Shown here: positions 27,613-36,138 of the stretch, one piece after another
Position numbering within the stretch: the stretch's first letter is position 1
How the letters are laid out: each line of letters begins with the position of its first letter
From: Chitinophaga sp. CB10
GTDB taxonomy: Bacteria; Bacteroidota; Bacteroidia; Chitinophagales; Chitinophagaceae
Length of the DNA stretch: 64,000 nucleotides
Direction: 5' to 3'
Assembly (NCBI GenBank): GCA_001870995.2
Contig: MLAV02000006.1
Span: forward strand, 186,001 to 250,000
The notes under the pieces: generated by a model
Seen by the model: only the letters and a program-made list of their open reading frames with translations
What the model was told of the DNA's origin: nothing
Databases searched by the model: none
Translations under genes and position numbers: made by a program

Positions 27613-27981
27613 CTATACTTCCATAAACGCTGCGTTGATACCGATGTACACCCGCTCGTCAATTACTTTCACGGGGTACACGGTGATGGACGACTCAGCA
27701 TCGTCGGAGATGCAGCGGCCATCCAGCAGGGAGAATGTTTTCTTGTGAAAGGGACAGGCTACCTTTGGCTCGTCCTTTACGGTGCCGGTCATGCCGCGGC
27801 TGAGCGCCATCTGCTGGCGGTGCGGACACATGTTCTGCGTGGCGTACCACTCATTGCGGCGCGCAAAGTAATAGAGTGCGATCTGCTCGTCTGCCAGCTT
27901 AACGCATACCCCGCCGTTGGTGGGTACATCGGTTGTGTTGCAGGCGTAATACCAGGTGATACTTGTTTCGATTACAGACAT
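27613..27981 (-). CDS. nirD: Nitrite reductase small subunit (Rieske-type)
   Basis: 122 residues. The Rieske [2Fe-2S] ligands are complete: C52-x-H54 (CPH) and C76-x2-H79 (CPFH). Length and fold match NirD, the small partner of the NADH-dependent siroheme nitrite reductase. It starts 24 bp after nirB and should act with it in the cytoplasm, reducing nitrite to ammonium. A 93-bp gap separates it from the next gene, the barrel. Confidence 0.94.
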   Translation of the reverse strand: MSVIETSITWYYACNTTDVPTNGGVCVKLADEQIALYYFARRNEWYATQNMCPHRQQMALSRGMTGTVKDEPKVACPFHKKTFSLLDGRCISDDAESSITVYPVKVIDERVYIGINAAFMEV

Positions 27982-28005
27982 AGCGGTAGGATTTAGTTGA
28001 TTGAA

Positions 28006-30501
28006 TTATTTCCATTCAGCGGCGCGTTTCTGGTCGCGCATTTTTTCAAATTTTACAGTAGGGTCTTTTTCTTCCGGCGCATTGATGAAGTGCGAGAAGC
28101 GTTTCCGTAATTCAGGGCTTTCCACTACCTCTTTCCATTCGCATTTGTAGTTGTCGACCAGGGTTTGCATGGCGGCCTCGAGTTCGGCGGCAATGCCCAG
28201 GCTGTCGTTTACCACTACGTTGTGGAGGTAGTCCATCCCGCCTTCCAGCTTATTGAGCCAGGTAGCGGTGCGGGTGAGCGGGTCGGCGGTTTTGATGTAG
28301 AACATCAGGAACCGGTCGATATATTTAATACAGGTTTCGCTGTCGATATCGGAAGCCAGCAGTTTGGCGTGTTGCGGTTTGGAGCCGCCGTTGCCGCATA
28401 CGTAGAGGTTCCAGCCTTTTTCCGTGGCGATGATGCCGAAGTCTTTCGACTGCGCTTCGGCGCATTCGCGGATACAGCCGGATACGGCGGATTTTATTTT
28501 ATGCGGGGCGCGGAGGCCGCGGTACCGCTCTTCTATCCGGATGGCAAAGCTGACGCTGTCGTGCAGTCCGAACCGGCACCAGGTGGAGCCTACGCAGCTT
28601 TTGACGGTGCGCAGCGCTTTCCCGTAGGCATGGCCGCTTTCAAAGCCTGCGGCAATCAGCTCTTCCCAGATGTAGGGGAGGTCGCTCAGGTGTGCGCCGA
28701 AGAGGTCGATCCGCTGCCCGCCGGTGATTTTCGTATAGAGGTTATATTTAGTAGCTACCTGCCCGATGACGATGAGTTTTTCCGGGGTGATCTCACCGCC
28801 GGGGATGCGTGGCACTACGGAGTAGGTGCCGCCTTTCTGGATGTTGGCGAGGTAGCGGTCATTGGAATCCTGTGCGGTATCGTTGCCTTTGTCGAGGATC
28901 AGCTCATTCCACAGGCTGGCGAGGATGGAGGCTACCACCGGTTTGCAGATCTCGCAGCCGTCGCCCTGGCCGTAGGCGTCTATCACTTCGTCGAAGCTGC
29001 GGAGGGCTTTTACCTTGATGAGGTCCAGCATTTCCTGGCGGGAGTAGGCAAAGTGTTCGCAGATGACGTTGCGGATATAGCGGCCTTCGGCTTTCATGGT
29101 GGCGGTGATGAGGTCCTTTACCATGGGCGCGCAGCCGCCGCAGCAGGAGCCGGCTTTGGTGGCCTTTTTCACGTCGTCGAAGGTTTCCAGGCCTGCGGTA
29201 ACGGCACCGCATATACGGCCTTTGCTAACGCTTTCGCAGCTGCAGATGACGGCATCGTCCGGCAGGCCGGTAACGGCAGCGGAGTTAGCGTCCCCGTCTT
29301 TTTTAGCGCCGGTCAGCAGTTCGGAAGGGTTGGCCGGCAGGGGCAGGCTGTTTTTCGTTGTTTGCAGCAGCATGTTATAGTCGGCCGCATCCCCGATCAG
29401 GATGCCGCCCAGCAGCCGTGCGCCGTCCTGGGTGATATTGAGTCTTTTATATACTCCCGCAAAGCGGTCTTCAAATACGATACTATGGCAGGTATGCGGC
29501 AAAGGAAACGGATCGCCGAAGCTCGCCACGTCCACGCCGATGAGTTTGAGTTTGGTGCTCATATCAAAGCCGGTGAAGGCTTTTTCTTCTCCCATGATGG
29601 TTGCCGCCGCTACGGCCGCCATTTCATAACCCGGGGCTACGAGGCCGTATATCATTTGCCGGTGAAGGGCGCATTCCCCGATAGCGAAAATCTCCGGGTC
29701 GGAGGTTTGCATCTGGTCGTTCACTACGATGCCGCCTCTCGGGCCCAAAGTAAGGCCGGCTTGCAGGGCCAGTTCGTCTCTTGGTTTGATGCCGGCGGAT
29801 ACGATAATCATGTCCGCCGATACGGAACTGCCGTCCGTAAAAGCCAGGCCGGTTACTTCATTTTCACCTAACACCTCGCTTGAATTACGGTTTGTAAGAA
29901 TGTTGATTCCCAGTTCTTTAAGTTTATTTTCTAATATGGCAGAACCCTGTTCATCGATCTGCCTGGGCATGAGCCGGGAGGAAAATTCCACTACAAAGGA
30001 CTCCGGCACTTTAAGGTCGAGCAGGGCTTTGGCTGCTTCCAATCCAAGGAGTCCGCCCCCGATTACGATACCGGATGTGGCGTTGGCGGCATAAGCGCGG
30101 ATCGCGTCCAGGTCCTCGATGGTGCGGTACACGAATACTCCTTTTTTATCAATGCCGGGGATGGGCGGTACGAAGGCAGCGGAGCCGGTGGCCAGTACGA
30201 GGTAGTCGTAGGTTTCCGCCTTCCCGTCCAGCGTATGTACGGTTTTGCGGTGCCGGTCGATCCGGGTAACGGGGTCGCCTGTATGTAATATTATATTATT
30301 GTCCTGGTACCATTGTAAGTCGGCCAGCAGGAGATCTTCAGCGGTTTTGCCATCCAGGTAGGAGGTGAGGTGTACCCGGTCGTACGCCGGGCGGGGTTCT
30401 TCGCCAAATACAATCAGTTCAATCCCGGTATCAGCTATTGAACGGAGTTTCTCACAGAATTTGTAGCCTACCATGCCGTTCCCTATTACGATTACTTTCA
30501 T
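28006..30501 (-). CDS. nirB: NADH-dependent nitrite reductase large subunit
   Basis: 831 residues, near the usual ~840. In order: an FAD-binding fold (VIGNGMVGYKF), an NADH-binding fold (IVIGGGLLGLEAA, ~144-156), a BFD-type [2Fe-2S] domain (C420, C422, C454, C457), a second Cys-rich helical region (CEIC at 516-519), ferredoxin-like half-domains and the siroheme/[4Fe-4S] site with C636-x5-C642 and C676-x3-C680. All key ligands are present. It reduces nitrite to ammonium with NADH. It is the first gene of the minus-strand operon and is divergent from cobA, which makes its siroheme precursor. Confidence 0.97.
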   Translation of the reverse strand: MKVIVIGNGMVGYKFCEKLRSIADTGIELIVFGEEPRPAYDRVHLTSYLDGKTAEDLLLADLQWYQDNNIILHTGDPVTRIDRHRKTVHTLDGKAETYDYLVLATGSAAFVPPIPGIDKKGVFVYRTIEDLDAIRAYAANATSGIVIGGGLLGLEAAKALLDLKVPESFVVEFSSRLMPRQIDEQGSAILENKLKELGINILTNRNSSEVLGENEVTGLAFTDGSSVSADMIIVSAGIKPRDELALQAGLTLGPRGGIVVNDQMQTSDPEIFAIGECALHRQMIYGLVAPGYEMAAVAAATIMGEEKAFTGFDMSTKLKLIGVDVASFGDPFPLPHTCHSIVFEDRFAGVYKRLNITQDGARLLGGILIGDAADYNMLLQTTKNSLPLPANPSELLTGAKKDGDANSAAVTGLPDDAVICSCESVSKGRICGAVTAGLETFDDVKKATKAGSCCGGCAPMVKDLITATMKAEGRYIRNVICEHFAYSRQEMLDLIKVKALRSFDEVIDAYGQGDGCEICKPVVASILASLWNELILDKGNDTAQDSNDRYLANIQKGGTYSVVPRIPGGEITPEKLIVIGQVATKYNLYTKITGGQRIDLFGAHLSDLPYIWEELIAAGFESGHAYGKALRTVKSCVGSTWCRFGLHDSVSFAIRIEERYRGLRAPHKIKSAVSGCIRECAEAQSKDFGIIATEKGWNLYVCGNGGSKPQHAKLLASDIDSETCIKYIDRFLMFYIKTADPLTRTATWLNKLEGGMDYLHNVVVNDSLGIAAELEAAMQTLVDNYKCEWKEVVESPELRKRFSHFINAPEEKDPTVKFEKMRDQKRAAEWK

Positions 30502-30680
30502 TGGAATTAGATTTTGAATCGGGAGTTAAAATATATTATAAAATATTTTATATAATAGATTTTCTCTTGAGGAATGTAAAATTGCGGGCAGGCGTATGAT
30601 TTGTGATATAAAAATAAGGATTTTGTTTTTAAATTTGAATGTGTTTTCTGATAAAATACATAAATATAATTTAATCTAAT
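30502..30680. promoter_or_regulatory. Divergent nirB-cobA regulatory region
   Basis: This 179-bp AT-rich gap must contain promoters for both the nirB operon and cobA-fnr. On + a TAAATTTG at 30630-30637 fits the Bacteroidota -7 consensus (TAnnTTTG), about 43 bp upstream of the cobA ATG; a TTG at 30601-30603 is farther upstream than the usual -33 spacing. A perfect 16-bp palindrome (TATAAAATATTTTATA) lies at 30537-30552, about 36 bp upstream of nirB. It could be the site of the adjacent FNR-type regulator, but an AT-only palindrome is weak evidence. Confidence 0.5.
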
Positions 30681-31466
30681 ATGAATGAATCAGCCAAAAT
30701 GCTCTCCCTGATAGGCGCAGGACCCGGCGACCCGGAGCTGATCACCCTCAAGGCGGTACGGGTACTCCGCAGCGCCAGGGTGGTATTATATGATGCCCTC
30801 GTCAACGAGGCCCTCCTGGAACACGCCGCACCGGATGCGATTATTAAATATGTAGGCAAGCGGTGCAGTCAGCATAGCCGCACGCAGGCCGAAATCAATG
30901 AGCTTATTGTCAGCAGCGCATATGAATACGGCCATGTAGCCCGGCTTAAAGGCGGGGACCCGTTTATCTTCGGCCGCGCCACGGAAGAAATTGAGACTGC
31001 CGCCCGCCATGACATCCCCGTACAGGTCATCCCCGGCATCAGCAGCGCCCTGGCAGTACCCGCCGCGCAAATGATCCCCCTGACGAGCAGGGGAACAGCT
31101 GACAGCTTTTGGGTAACAACCGGGACTACCTCAGGCGGCCAGCTCTCACCGGAGTTAGTGCTGGCGGCACAATCGTCCGCGACCGTTGTAATTCTCATGG
31201 GGATGCATCATCTTTTTCCCATCACCCAATTATTTACCTCCTACGGTAAAGCCTATACGCCGGTGATGATTATCCAGCAGGGGACCACCCCTGAGGAAAA
31301 AGTGGTGAGCGGACATATATATAATATTACCGAGGTGGCCCGGGAGGCCGGCATCGGTAGTCCGGCCATCATCGTCATCGGCAACGTGGTGGACCTGCCC
31401 GGACATTTCTCCCAACTTGCCACGCAAAAGTTATCTTTGCACGATACGCATTATGAAACCAGATAA
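30681..31466 (+). CDS. cobA: Uroporphyrinogen-III C-methyltransferase
   Basis: 261 residues, the normal length for a stand-alone SUMT. The signature GAGPGDPELITLKA (~13-26) and the SAM-site segments VARLKGGDPFIFGRATEE and VIPGISSALAVPAA are intact. It methylates uroporphyrinogen III twice to precorrin-2, the precursor of siroheme. Being divergent from nirB, it probably supplies siroheme to NirB. The dehydrogenase/ferrochelatase steps are not encoded nearby. Its 3' end overlaps the start of the downstream regulator by 14 bp. Confidence 0.95.
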   Translation: MNESAKMLSLIGAGPGDPELITLKAVRVLRSARVVLYDALVNEALLEHAAPDAIIKYVGKRCSQHSRTQAEINELIVSSAYEYGHVARLKGGDPFIFGRATEEIETAARHDIPVQVIPGISSALAVPAAQMIPLTSRGTADSFWVTTGTTSGGQLSPELVLAAQSSATVVILMGMHHLFPITQLFTSYGKAYTPVMIIQQGTTPEEKVVSGHIYNITEVAREAGIGSPAIIVIGNVVDLPGHFSQLATQKLSLHDTHYETR

Positions 31467-32142
31467 AAAGTCCTGCGACGGCGCCAGCTGCCTGCTCTGC
31501 CGGCTCTCCATGCGGGAGTGGCTGCCCGCCATCCAAGCGCACAAGAAAAACTTCGGGTATAAGAAAAACGATACCCTCTTCCGGGAAGGCGACCCCGTAA
31601 AAGGTATGTTCTTCGTGGTGGAAGGGGTGGTGAAAGTGCATAAGCACTGGGGGACGGAAAAAGACCTGATCGTGCGCTTTGCGCAGAAAGGGGAGATCGT
31701 AGGGCACCGCGGCATCGGCGGCCCGGAAAATATTTATCCCGTTACGGCTACCGCCATGGGGCCTGTGAAAGTCTGCTATGTGGACCTCGAATTTTTTACC
31801 GCCTCCCTCCGGGTCAACAACGAGCTGCTCTACCAGCTCATGCTCTTTTATGCAAAAGAATTACAGGACGCGGAAAAATACATGCACGGACTGGCGCATA
31901 TGCCCGTCAAAACACGCCTGGCAAATGTGCTGCTGCTGATCTACCGCAAGTTTGGCACTACCGCCGAAGGCTATATTAACCTGCCCCTCACCAAACAGGA
32001 CCTCTCCGAATGCATCGGCGCTACCTACGAAACGACCTTCCGGGTACTGCATGAGCTGATCGCCGACGGGCTGGTGAAAACGGAAGGTAAGCATCTCCTC
32101 CTGCCTAACCCCATTGCGCTGGCGGAACAGGCGAAATTCTAG
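31453..32142 (+). CDS. FNR/CRP-family regulator with four candidate Fe-S cysteines
   Basis: 229 residues from the ATG at 31453, inside the end of cobA; an upstream in-frame ATG at 31417 would add 12 residues. The cyclic-nucleotide-fold domain spans ~35-125 and the winged helix ~150-225 (KQDLSECIGATYETTFRVLHEL), with the Glu and Arg of the FNR/CRP recognition helix kept (E193, R197). Cysteines C8, C13 and C16 at the N-terminus and C108 in the VKVCYVDLEFF strand occupy the positions of FNR's cluster ligands; C16 to C108 is 92 residues against 93 in E. coli FNR. The N-terminal spacing (x4, x2) is unusual. Likely an oxygen- or NO-responsive regulator of the nitrate locus. Confidence 0.85.
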   Translation: MKPDKKSCDGASCLLCRLSMREWLPAIQAHKKNFGYKKNDTLFREGDPVKGMFFVVEGVVKVHKHWGTEKDLIVRFAQKGEIVGHRGIGGPENIYPVTATAMGPVKVCYVDLEFFTASLRVNNELLYQLMLFYAKELQDAEKYMHGLAHMPVKTRLANVLLLIYRKFGTTAEGYINLPLTKQDLSECIGATYETTFRVLHELIADGLVKTEGKHLLLPNPIALAEQAKF

Positions 32143-32189
32143 CAAGCCGGCTATGGTAAAGGGTTGTAGCTTGTCTGGCCAGGTGGCCG

Positions 32190-32211
32190 CCGGGAACGAT
32201 TGCGTAAATAA
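32190..32211. promoter_or_regulatory. 22-bp shared element upstream of the pectinesterase operon, copy 1
   Basis: A 22-bp sequence with core GGGAACGATTGCGT is identical to one at 35968-35989, between the LacI gene and the SusC operon. It ends 54 bp before the pectinesterase ATG. Within it, ACG and CGT flank ATTG, an imperfect inverted repeat. The natural inference is an operator for the LacI-family regulator at 34888-35910. Confidence 0.7.
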
Positions 32212-32265
32212 TCCTGGCGCATCTGCGGCTCATTTACTAATTTGATCCCGGAATTGTTTCACGAT

Positions 32266-33219
32266 ATGAAAAAAGTATGGCTGACCTATGTACTGCTGCT
32301 TGCAGGCGTATCGCTGTTTGCGCAAACGGTAAAGAAAACGGTGGCGAAAGATGGCAGCGGCGATTATACCACGATACAGTCCGCACTTGATGCTGTTCCG
32401 CTTAACAATGATCAACCTTATATCATCTACATTAAAAAAGGTGTATATAAAGAAAAAGTACATCTCGATTCTTCCAAGGATCATGTGACACTGATCGGCG
32501 AAGATGAGTTCAGCACCATCATAACGTATGACGACCATTCCGGGAAAGTAACGCCCAACGGAGATACCCTGCGGACGTCCACTTCCTATACGTTTGCAGT
32601 GAATGCTGCCGACTTCCGGGCCGAACACCTGACCTTTCAGAATACGGCAGGCGCGAACGCCGGACAGGCGGTGGCGCTGGCAGTGAAAGGGGACCGCGCG
32701 ACGTTCCTGCATTGCCGCATGATCGCTTTCCAGGATACGCTCCTGGCAGGGGCTACGCCCGGCAGGGAATACTACCGCGAATGCTACATTGAAGGAAGCA
32801 CAGATTTTATTTTTGGCGCAGCCGCGGCATTGTTTTATAAATGCCGGATACACAGCAACCGCAATTCCTTTATCACCGCCGCCAGCACGCCGGAGCGCCA
32901 GGCCGCCGGGTATGTGTTCAGGGATTGCAGGATTACCGCTGATTCAGGAGTGGCCAAGGTATTCCTTGGCAGGCCATGGAGGCCGTTTTCCAGCGTAACG
33001 TATATCAACTGTTACTTAGGGGAACACATTCTGCCGGCGGGATGGAACAACTGGGGCAAGGCCAGCAACGAAGCTACGGCGCGTTACGCGGAGTACAACA
33101 GCTATGGCCCGGGCGCTAATCCCGCAGCGAGGGTAAACTGGGCCAGGCAGTTAAGTAAAAAAGAAGCAGCAAAGTACACACAGGAATATATTTACGGAGA
33201 TTGGAAATTTCAACTATGA
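32266..33219 (+). CDS. Pectinesterase (CE8)
   Basis: 317 residues from the ATG at 32266, which begins a clear signal peptide (cleavage near SLFAQ). The CE8 active site is complete: Q134 (AGQAVAL), Q156-D157 (FQDTLL), D180 (GSTDFIFG) and R236-x-W238 (GRPWRP). It removes methyl esters from homogalacturonan outside the cytoplasm. The stop TGA overlaps the ATG of the GH43 gene, so the two are translationally coupled. A candidate operator lies just upstream. Confidence 0.95.
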   Translation: MKKVWLTYVLLLAGVSLFAQTVKKTVAKDGSGDYTTIQSALDAVPLNNDQPYIIYIKKGVYKEKVHLDSSKDHVTLIGEDEFSTIITYDDHSGKVTPNGDTLRTSTSYTFAVNAADFRAEHLTFQNTAGANAGQAVALAVKGDRATFLHCRMIAFQDTLLAGATPGREYYRECYIEGSTDFIFGAAAALFYKCRIHSNRNSFITAASTPERQAAGYVFRDCRITADSGVAKVFLGRPWRPFSSVTYINCYLGEHILPAGWNNWGKASNEATARYAEYNSYGPGANPAARVNWARQLSKKEAAKYTQEYIYGDWKFQL

Positions 33220-34835
33220 GAAAACTGGCAGGATGCCTGATCGGATTACTGGCCGCTTCACCGGCCTTCGCCCAGTCAGGGAACGAGGTATCAAAAGTTT
33301 GGGTAGCGGATAACGGAAACGGTACCTATAAAAATCCGGTATTGTACGCGGATTATTCCGACCCGGATGCCATCCGCGTAGGAGAGGATTACTATATGAT
33401 CGCTTCCAGCTTTGATGCCATCCCGGGATTGCCCATCCTGCATTCCAAAGACCTGGTCAACTGGCGTATTGCGGGGCATGCCCTGCTGCGTCAGCCGCCA
33501 TATGAGCATTTTACCAGAACCCAGCATGGCAACGGCGTTTGGGCGCCGGCCATCCGGTATCATAACAATGAATTTTATATCTATTACCCGGACCCTGACT
33601 TCGGTATCTATCTGACTAAAGCCAAAAATATCAATGGCCCGTGGAGCGAACCGCAGCTGGTGGCAGGAGGTAAAGGGCTGATAGACCCTTGTCCGCTCTG
33701 GGACGACGATGGCAAGGCGTACCTCGTGCATGCCTATGCCGGCAGCAGGGCGGGTATTAAAAGCATCCTGGTGGTAAAACAACTGAATGCCGATGGTACC
33801 AAAGCGATCGATGAAGGAGTGATGGTGTTTGACGGTCATGACGCGCACCCTACGCTGGAAGGGCCCAAGTTCTACAAGCGCAACGGCTATTACTATATCT
33901 TTGCGCCTGCAGGAGGGGTGTCCACCGGATGGCAGCTGGTGATGCGTTCCAAAAATATTTATGGCCCTTACGAAAGCAAGATCGTAATGGACCAGGGGAA
34001 ATCGCCCGTAAACGGCCCGCACCAGGGCGCCTGGGTGACTACCCAGAAAGGGGCCGACTGGTTCCTGCACTTCCAGGACCTGGATGCATACGGCAGGGTG
34101 GTACACCTGCAGCCGATGACCTGGGTAAACGACTGGCCGGTGATAGGAGAGGATAAGGACAAGGACGGAAAAGGCGAGCCGGTACTCGTCTGGCGCAAAC
34201 CGGATGTAGGCAAAACCTGGCCGGTGACCACACCGGCAGAATCGGACGAATTCAATGGCAATACGATCGGTAAACAATGGCAATGGCAGGCCAATCCTTT
34301 TGCAGGCTGGGCTTTCCCTTCCTCCGCGAAAGGCAGCCTACGCCTCTTTGCCGCACCCGCGCCGGATTCCGCCAACAGCCTCTGGGACGTGCCCAATGTG
34401 CTGGCGCAAAAATTCCCGGCAGAGGAGTTTACCGCCACGGTAAAGTTTACGTTTACACCGCGGCTGCCGGGCGACCGGATGTCGTTCATCGTACTGGGGC
34501 TCGATTATGCAGGCCTGGCAGTTGAAAATAAAACAGATGGTTTGTACCTTACCACCCTCCGTTGTACACAGGCGGATAAGGGCAGGAAGGAACAGGCGGA
34601 GCAGGTAACCAAACTAACGGCAACGGATATATTTTTCCGCGTGCGGGTTACCAGGGGAGGAAAGTGTAACTTCAGTTACAGTACTGACGGTACTACTTTC
34701 CACGTGGCAGGAAATGAATTCACAGCTAAACCCGGCAAATGGATAGGAGCCAAGCTGGGGCTGTGCTGCAGCCGCACGGCAAAAACAAATGATGCCGGCT
34801 TTGCGGATGTCGATTGGTTTAGAATCACTAAATAG
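33216..34835 (+). CDS. GH43-family glycosidase
   Basis: 539 residues with a signal peptide (cleavage near PAFAQ). The five-bladed propeller carries the GH43 catalytic triad: base D49 (YSDPDAI), pKa modulator D157 (GLIDPCPLWDDDG) and acid E215 (LEGPKFYKRNG). The C-terminal ~190 residues are a beta-sandwich with SDEFNGN and a final DVDWFRI, as in GH43_12-like enzymes with an appended CBM91/DUF1349-type domain. It should release arabinose or xylose from pectin side chains. The ATG overlaps the pectinesterase stop in ATGA. Confidence 0.93.
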   Translation: MRKLAGCLIGLLAASPAFAQSGNEVSKVWVADNGNGTYKNPVLYADYSDPDAIRVGEDYYMIASSFDAIPGLPILHSKDLVNWRIAGHALLRQPPYEHFTRTQHGNGVWAPAIRYHNNEFYIYYPDPDFGIYLTKAKNINGPWSEPQLVAGGKGLIDPCPLWDDDGKAYLVHAYAGSRAGIKSILVVKQLNADGTKAIDEGVMVFDGHDAHPTLEGPKFYKRNGYYYIFAPAGGVSTGWQLVMRSKNIYGPYESKIVMDQGKSPVNGPHQGAWVTTQKGADWFLHFQDLDAYGRVVHLQPMTWVNDWPVIGEDKDKDGKGEPVLVWRKPDVGKTWPVTTPAESDEFNGNTIGKQWQWQANPFAGWAFPSSAKGSLRLFAAPAPDSANSLWDVPNVLAQKFPAEEFTATVKFTFTPRLPGDRMSFIVLGLDYAGLAVENKTDGLYLTTLRCTQADKGRKEQAEQVTKLTATDIFFRVRVTRGGKCNFSYSTDGTTFHVAGNEFTAKPGKWIGAKLGLCCSRTAKTNDAGFADVDWFRITK

Positions 34836-34857
34836 TAATAAGAAAGGCTAAATGAAC

Positions 34858-34889
34858 ATTCCCTGACGTCTGCCAGGGAATTTTTTTTT
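34858..34889. terminator. Terminator between GH43 and lacI genes
   Basis: ATTCCCTG (34858-34865) pairs with CAGGGAAT (34874-34881) around 8 nt and is followed by nine T residues (34881-34889), an intrinsic terminator for the plus-strand operon. The T run reaches the end of the convergent LacI gene. Confidence 0.88.
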
Positions 34890-35910
34890 ATTTGTTTTCG
34901 GGAGAAACCAGCCTTGTCTGTAGCTTAATGGTTTTGAAATCTTTCACCGGGCGCTTGCTCTCAATCAGCTGCAGCAATAACTCCGTTGCTACCTGGCCCA
35001 TTTCAAAAGCTGGTTGTTGCACCACCGTGAGGGGCGCATGGAGGAGCTCTATCAGTTCAGAATTAGAAAATCCCGTGAGGGCAATGGTTTTTGGTACGGC
35101 TATCTTATGGCGTTTCAATATCCGCATACAGCCGGTGGTCAATTTGTCCGACGTGGCGAAGATAGCCTCTGGCTTAGGTTTTAGCTTAATAAGTTCATTT
35201 ACGGCCGTTTCCACCTCGTTGAGCAGCATGCCCCCGTGGAAGCAATACTTTATCATCTTCGGGTCCGGCTTCAGCTTATATTGTTGCAGGGCGGCCATGT
35301 ATCCGCCCACTCTTTCCCTTGTAATATTTAAATGTTCGGAATTGGCCACGCAGGCGATGCGGCGGTAACCCTGTTCCAGCAGGTGCTGGGTAGCGTTGTA
35401 GGCGCCCTGGTAATTATCCACCACTACTTTGTGGGTATTGATATCTTCCACGGTGCGGTCAAAAAATACAATAGGCAGGCCAGATTGGTGCAGGGACTTT
35501 AGCTGCTGCAGGTCGTTCGTGGCGCTGGAAACGGAAATCAGCAGCCCGTCAATACTCCGGGAGGCCAGGTATTGCAGGGTCCTTACTTCCTTCTCAAAGT
35601 TTTCGTGGCTTTGAGAAATGATGACGGTATAGCCTTGTTCGTTGGCAACAGATTCTATTCCGTTGATGATTTGAGAAAAGAAACTATTGGCAATTTCTGC
35701 TACAATAACACCTATCGAATGGCTCTTTCTTTCTTTTAAAGACAACGCAATAGGATTCGGCTGGAAGTTAAGCCTGGCGGCGTATTCCAGCACTACCTGC
35801 TTGGTGGCGGCACTGATCTCATGGCTGTCGCGCAGGGCCCTCGAAACCGTGGACGTGGAGAGATTCAACGCCTTTGCAATGTCTTTGATCGTAGTTGCTT
35901 TATACTTCAT
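34888..35910 (-). CDS. LacI-family transcriptional regulator of the pectin locus
   Basis: 340 residues from the ATG at 35910; a Met eight codons upstream is possible. The N-terminal LacI helix-turn-helix (TTIKDIAKALNLSTSTVSRAL) and hinge (NPIALSLKERKSH) precede a periplasmic-binding-protein-like effector domain (SIGVIVAEIANSFFSQII, FFDRTVEDIN, ALTGFSNSELIELL). It lies divergent to the SusC operon and next to the pectinesterase operon, both of which carry the same 22-bp element, including one copy in its own upstream region. It probably senses a uronate or oligogalacturonide intermediate and also regulates itself. Confidence 0.94.
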   Translation of the reverse strand: MKYKATTIKDIAKALNLSTSTVSRALRDSHEISAATKQVVLEYAARLNFQPNPIALSLKERKSHSIGVIVAEIANSFFSQIINGIESVANEQGYTVIISQSHENFEKEVRTLQYLASRSIDGLLISVSSATNDLQQLKSLHQSGLPIVFFDRTVEDINTHKVVVDNYQGAYNATQHLLEQGYRRIACVANSEHLNITRERVGGYMAALQQYKLKPDPKMIKYCFHGGMLLNEVETAVNELIKLKPKPEAIFATSDKLTTGCMRILKRHKIAVPKTIALTGFSNSELIELLHAPLTVVQQPAFEMGQVATELLLQLIESKRPVKDFKTIKLQTRLVSPENK

Positions 35911-35967
35911 TTCTTTTACAGCATGGGCTTTCAAGTGTTTTTTCCCTTCGTGAATGTAGTGAATTTT

Positions 35968-35989
35968 CCGGGAACGATTGCGTAAATAA
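35968..35989. promoter_or_regulatory. 22-bp shared element in the lacI-susC intergenic region, copy 2
   Basis: Identical over 22 bp to 32190-32211 (core GGGAACGATTGCGT). It lies about 58 bp upstream of the LacI start and 150 bp upstream of the SusC ATG. A related CTCATTTA segment occurs downstream of both copies (32229, 35994), but at different spacing. Confidence 0.7.
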
Positions 35990-36138
35990 AGTTCTCATTT
36001 AGTAAATAGTTGTGTAGACTTGTATCATACGACAGCTAAATTTTTAGACCATTTACAGCAATACGAACCACGTTTTTTGAACAACGCAGACCTATTCGCT
36101 TAAAACTTTATTAGCCAAAAACTTTCACGCAAGACGTT

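Noticed and set aside
28165..29871. 568-residue open frame opposite nirB
   Set aside because: nirB has all its cofactor ligands; the opposing frame has no signal peptide, motif or plausible context.
36037..36044. TAAATTTT with upstream TTG as the SusC promoter
   Set aside because: It lacks the final G of the -7 consensus and the spacing to the TTG is only 14 bp, so I did not call it.
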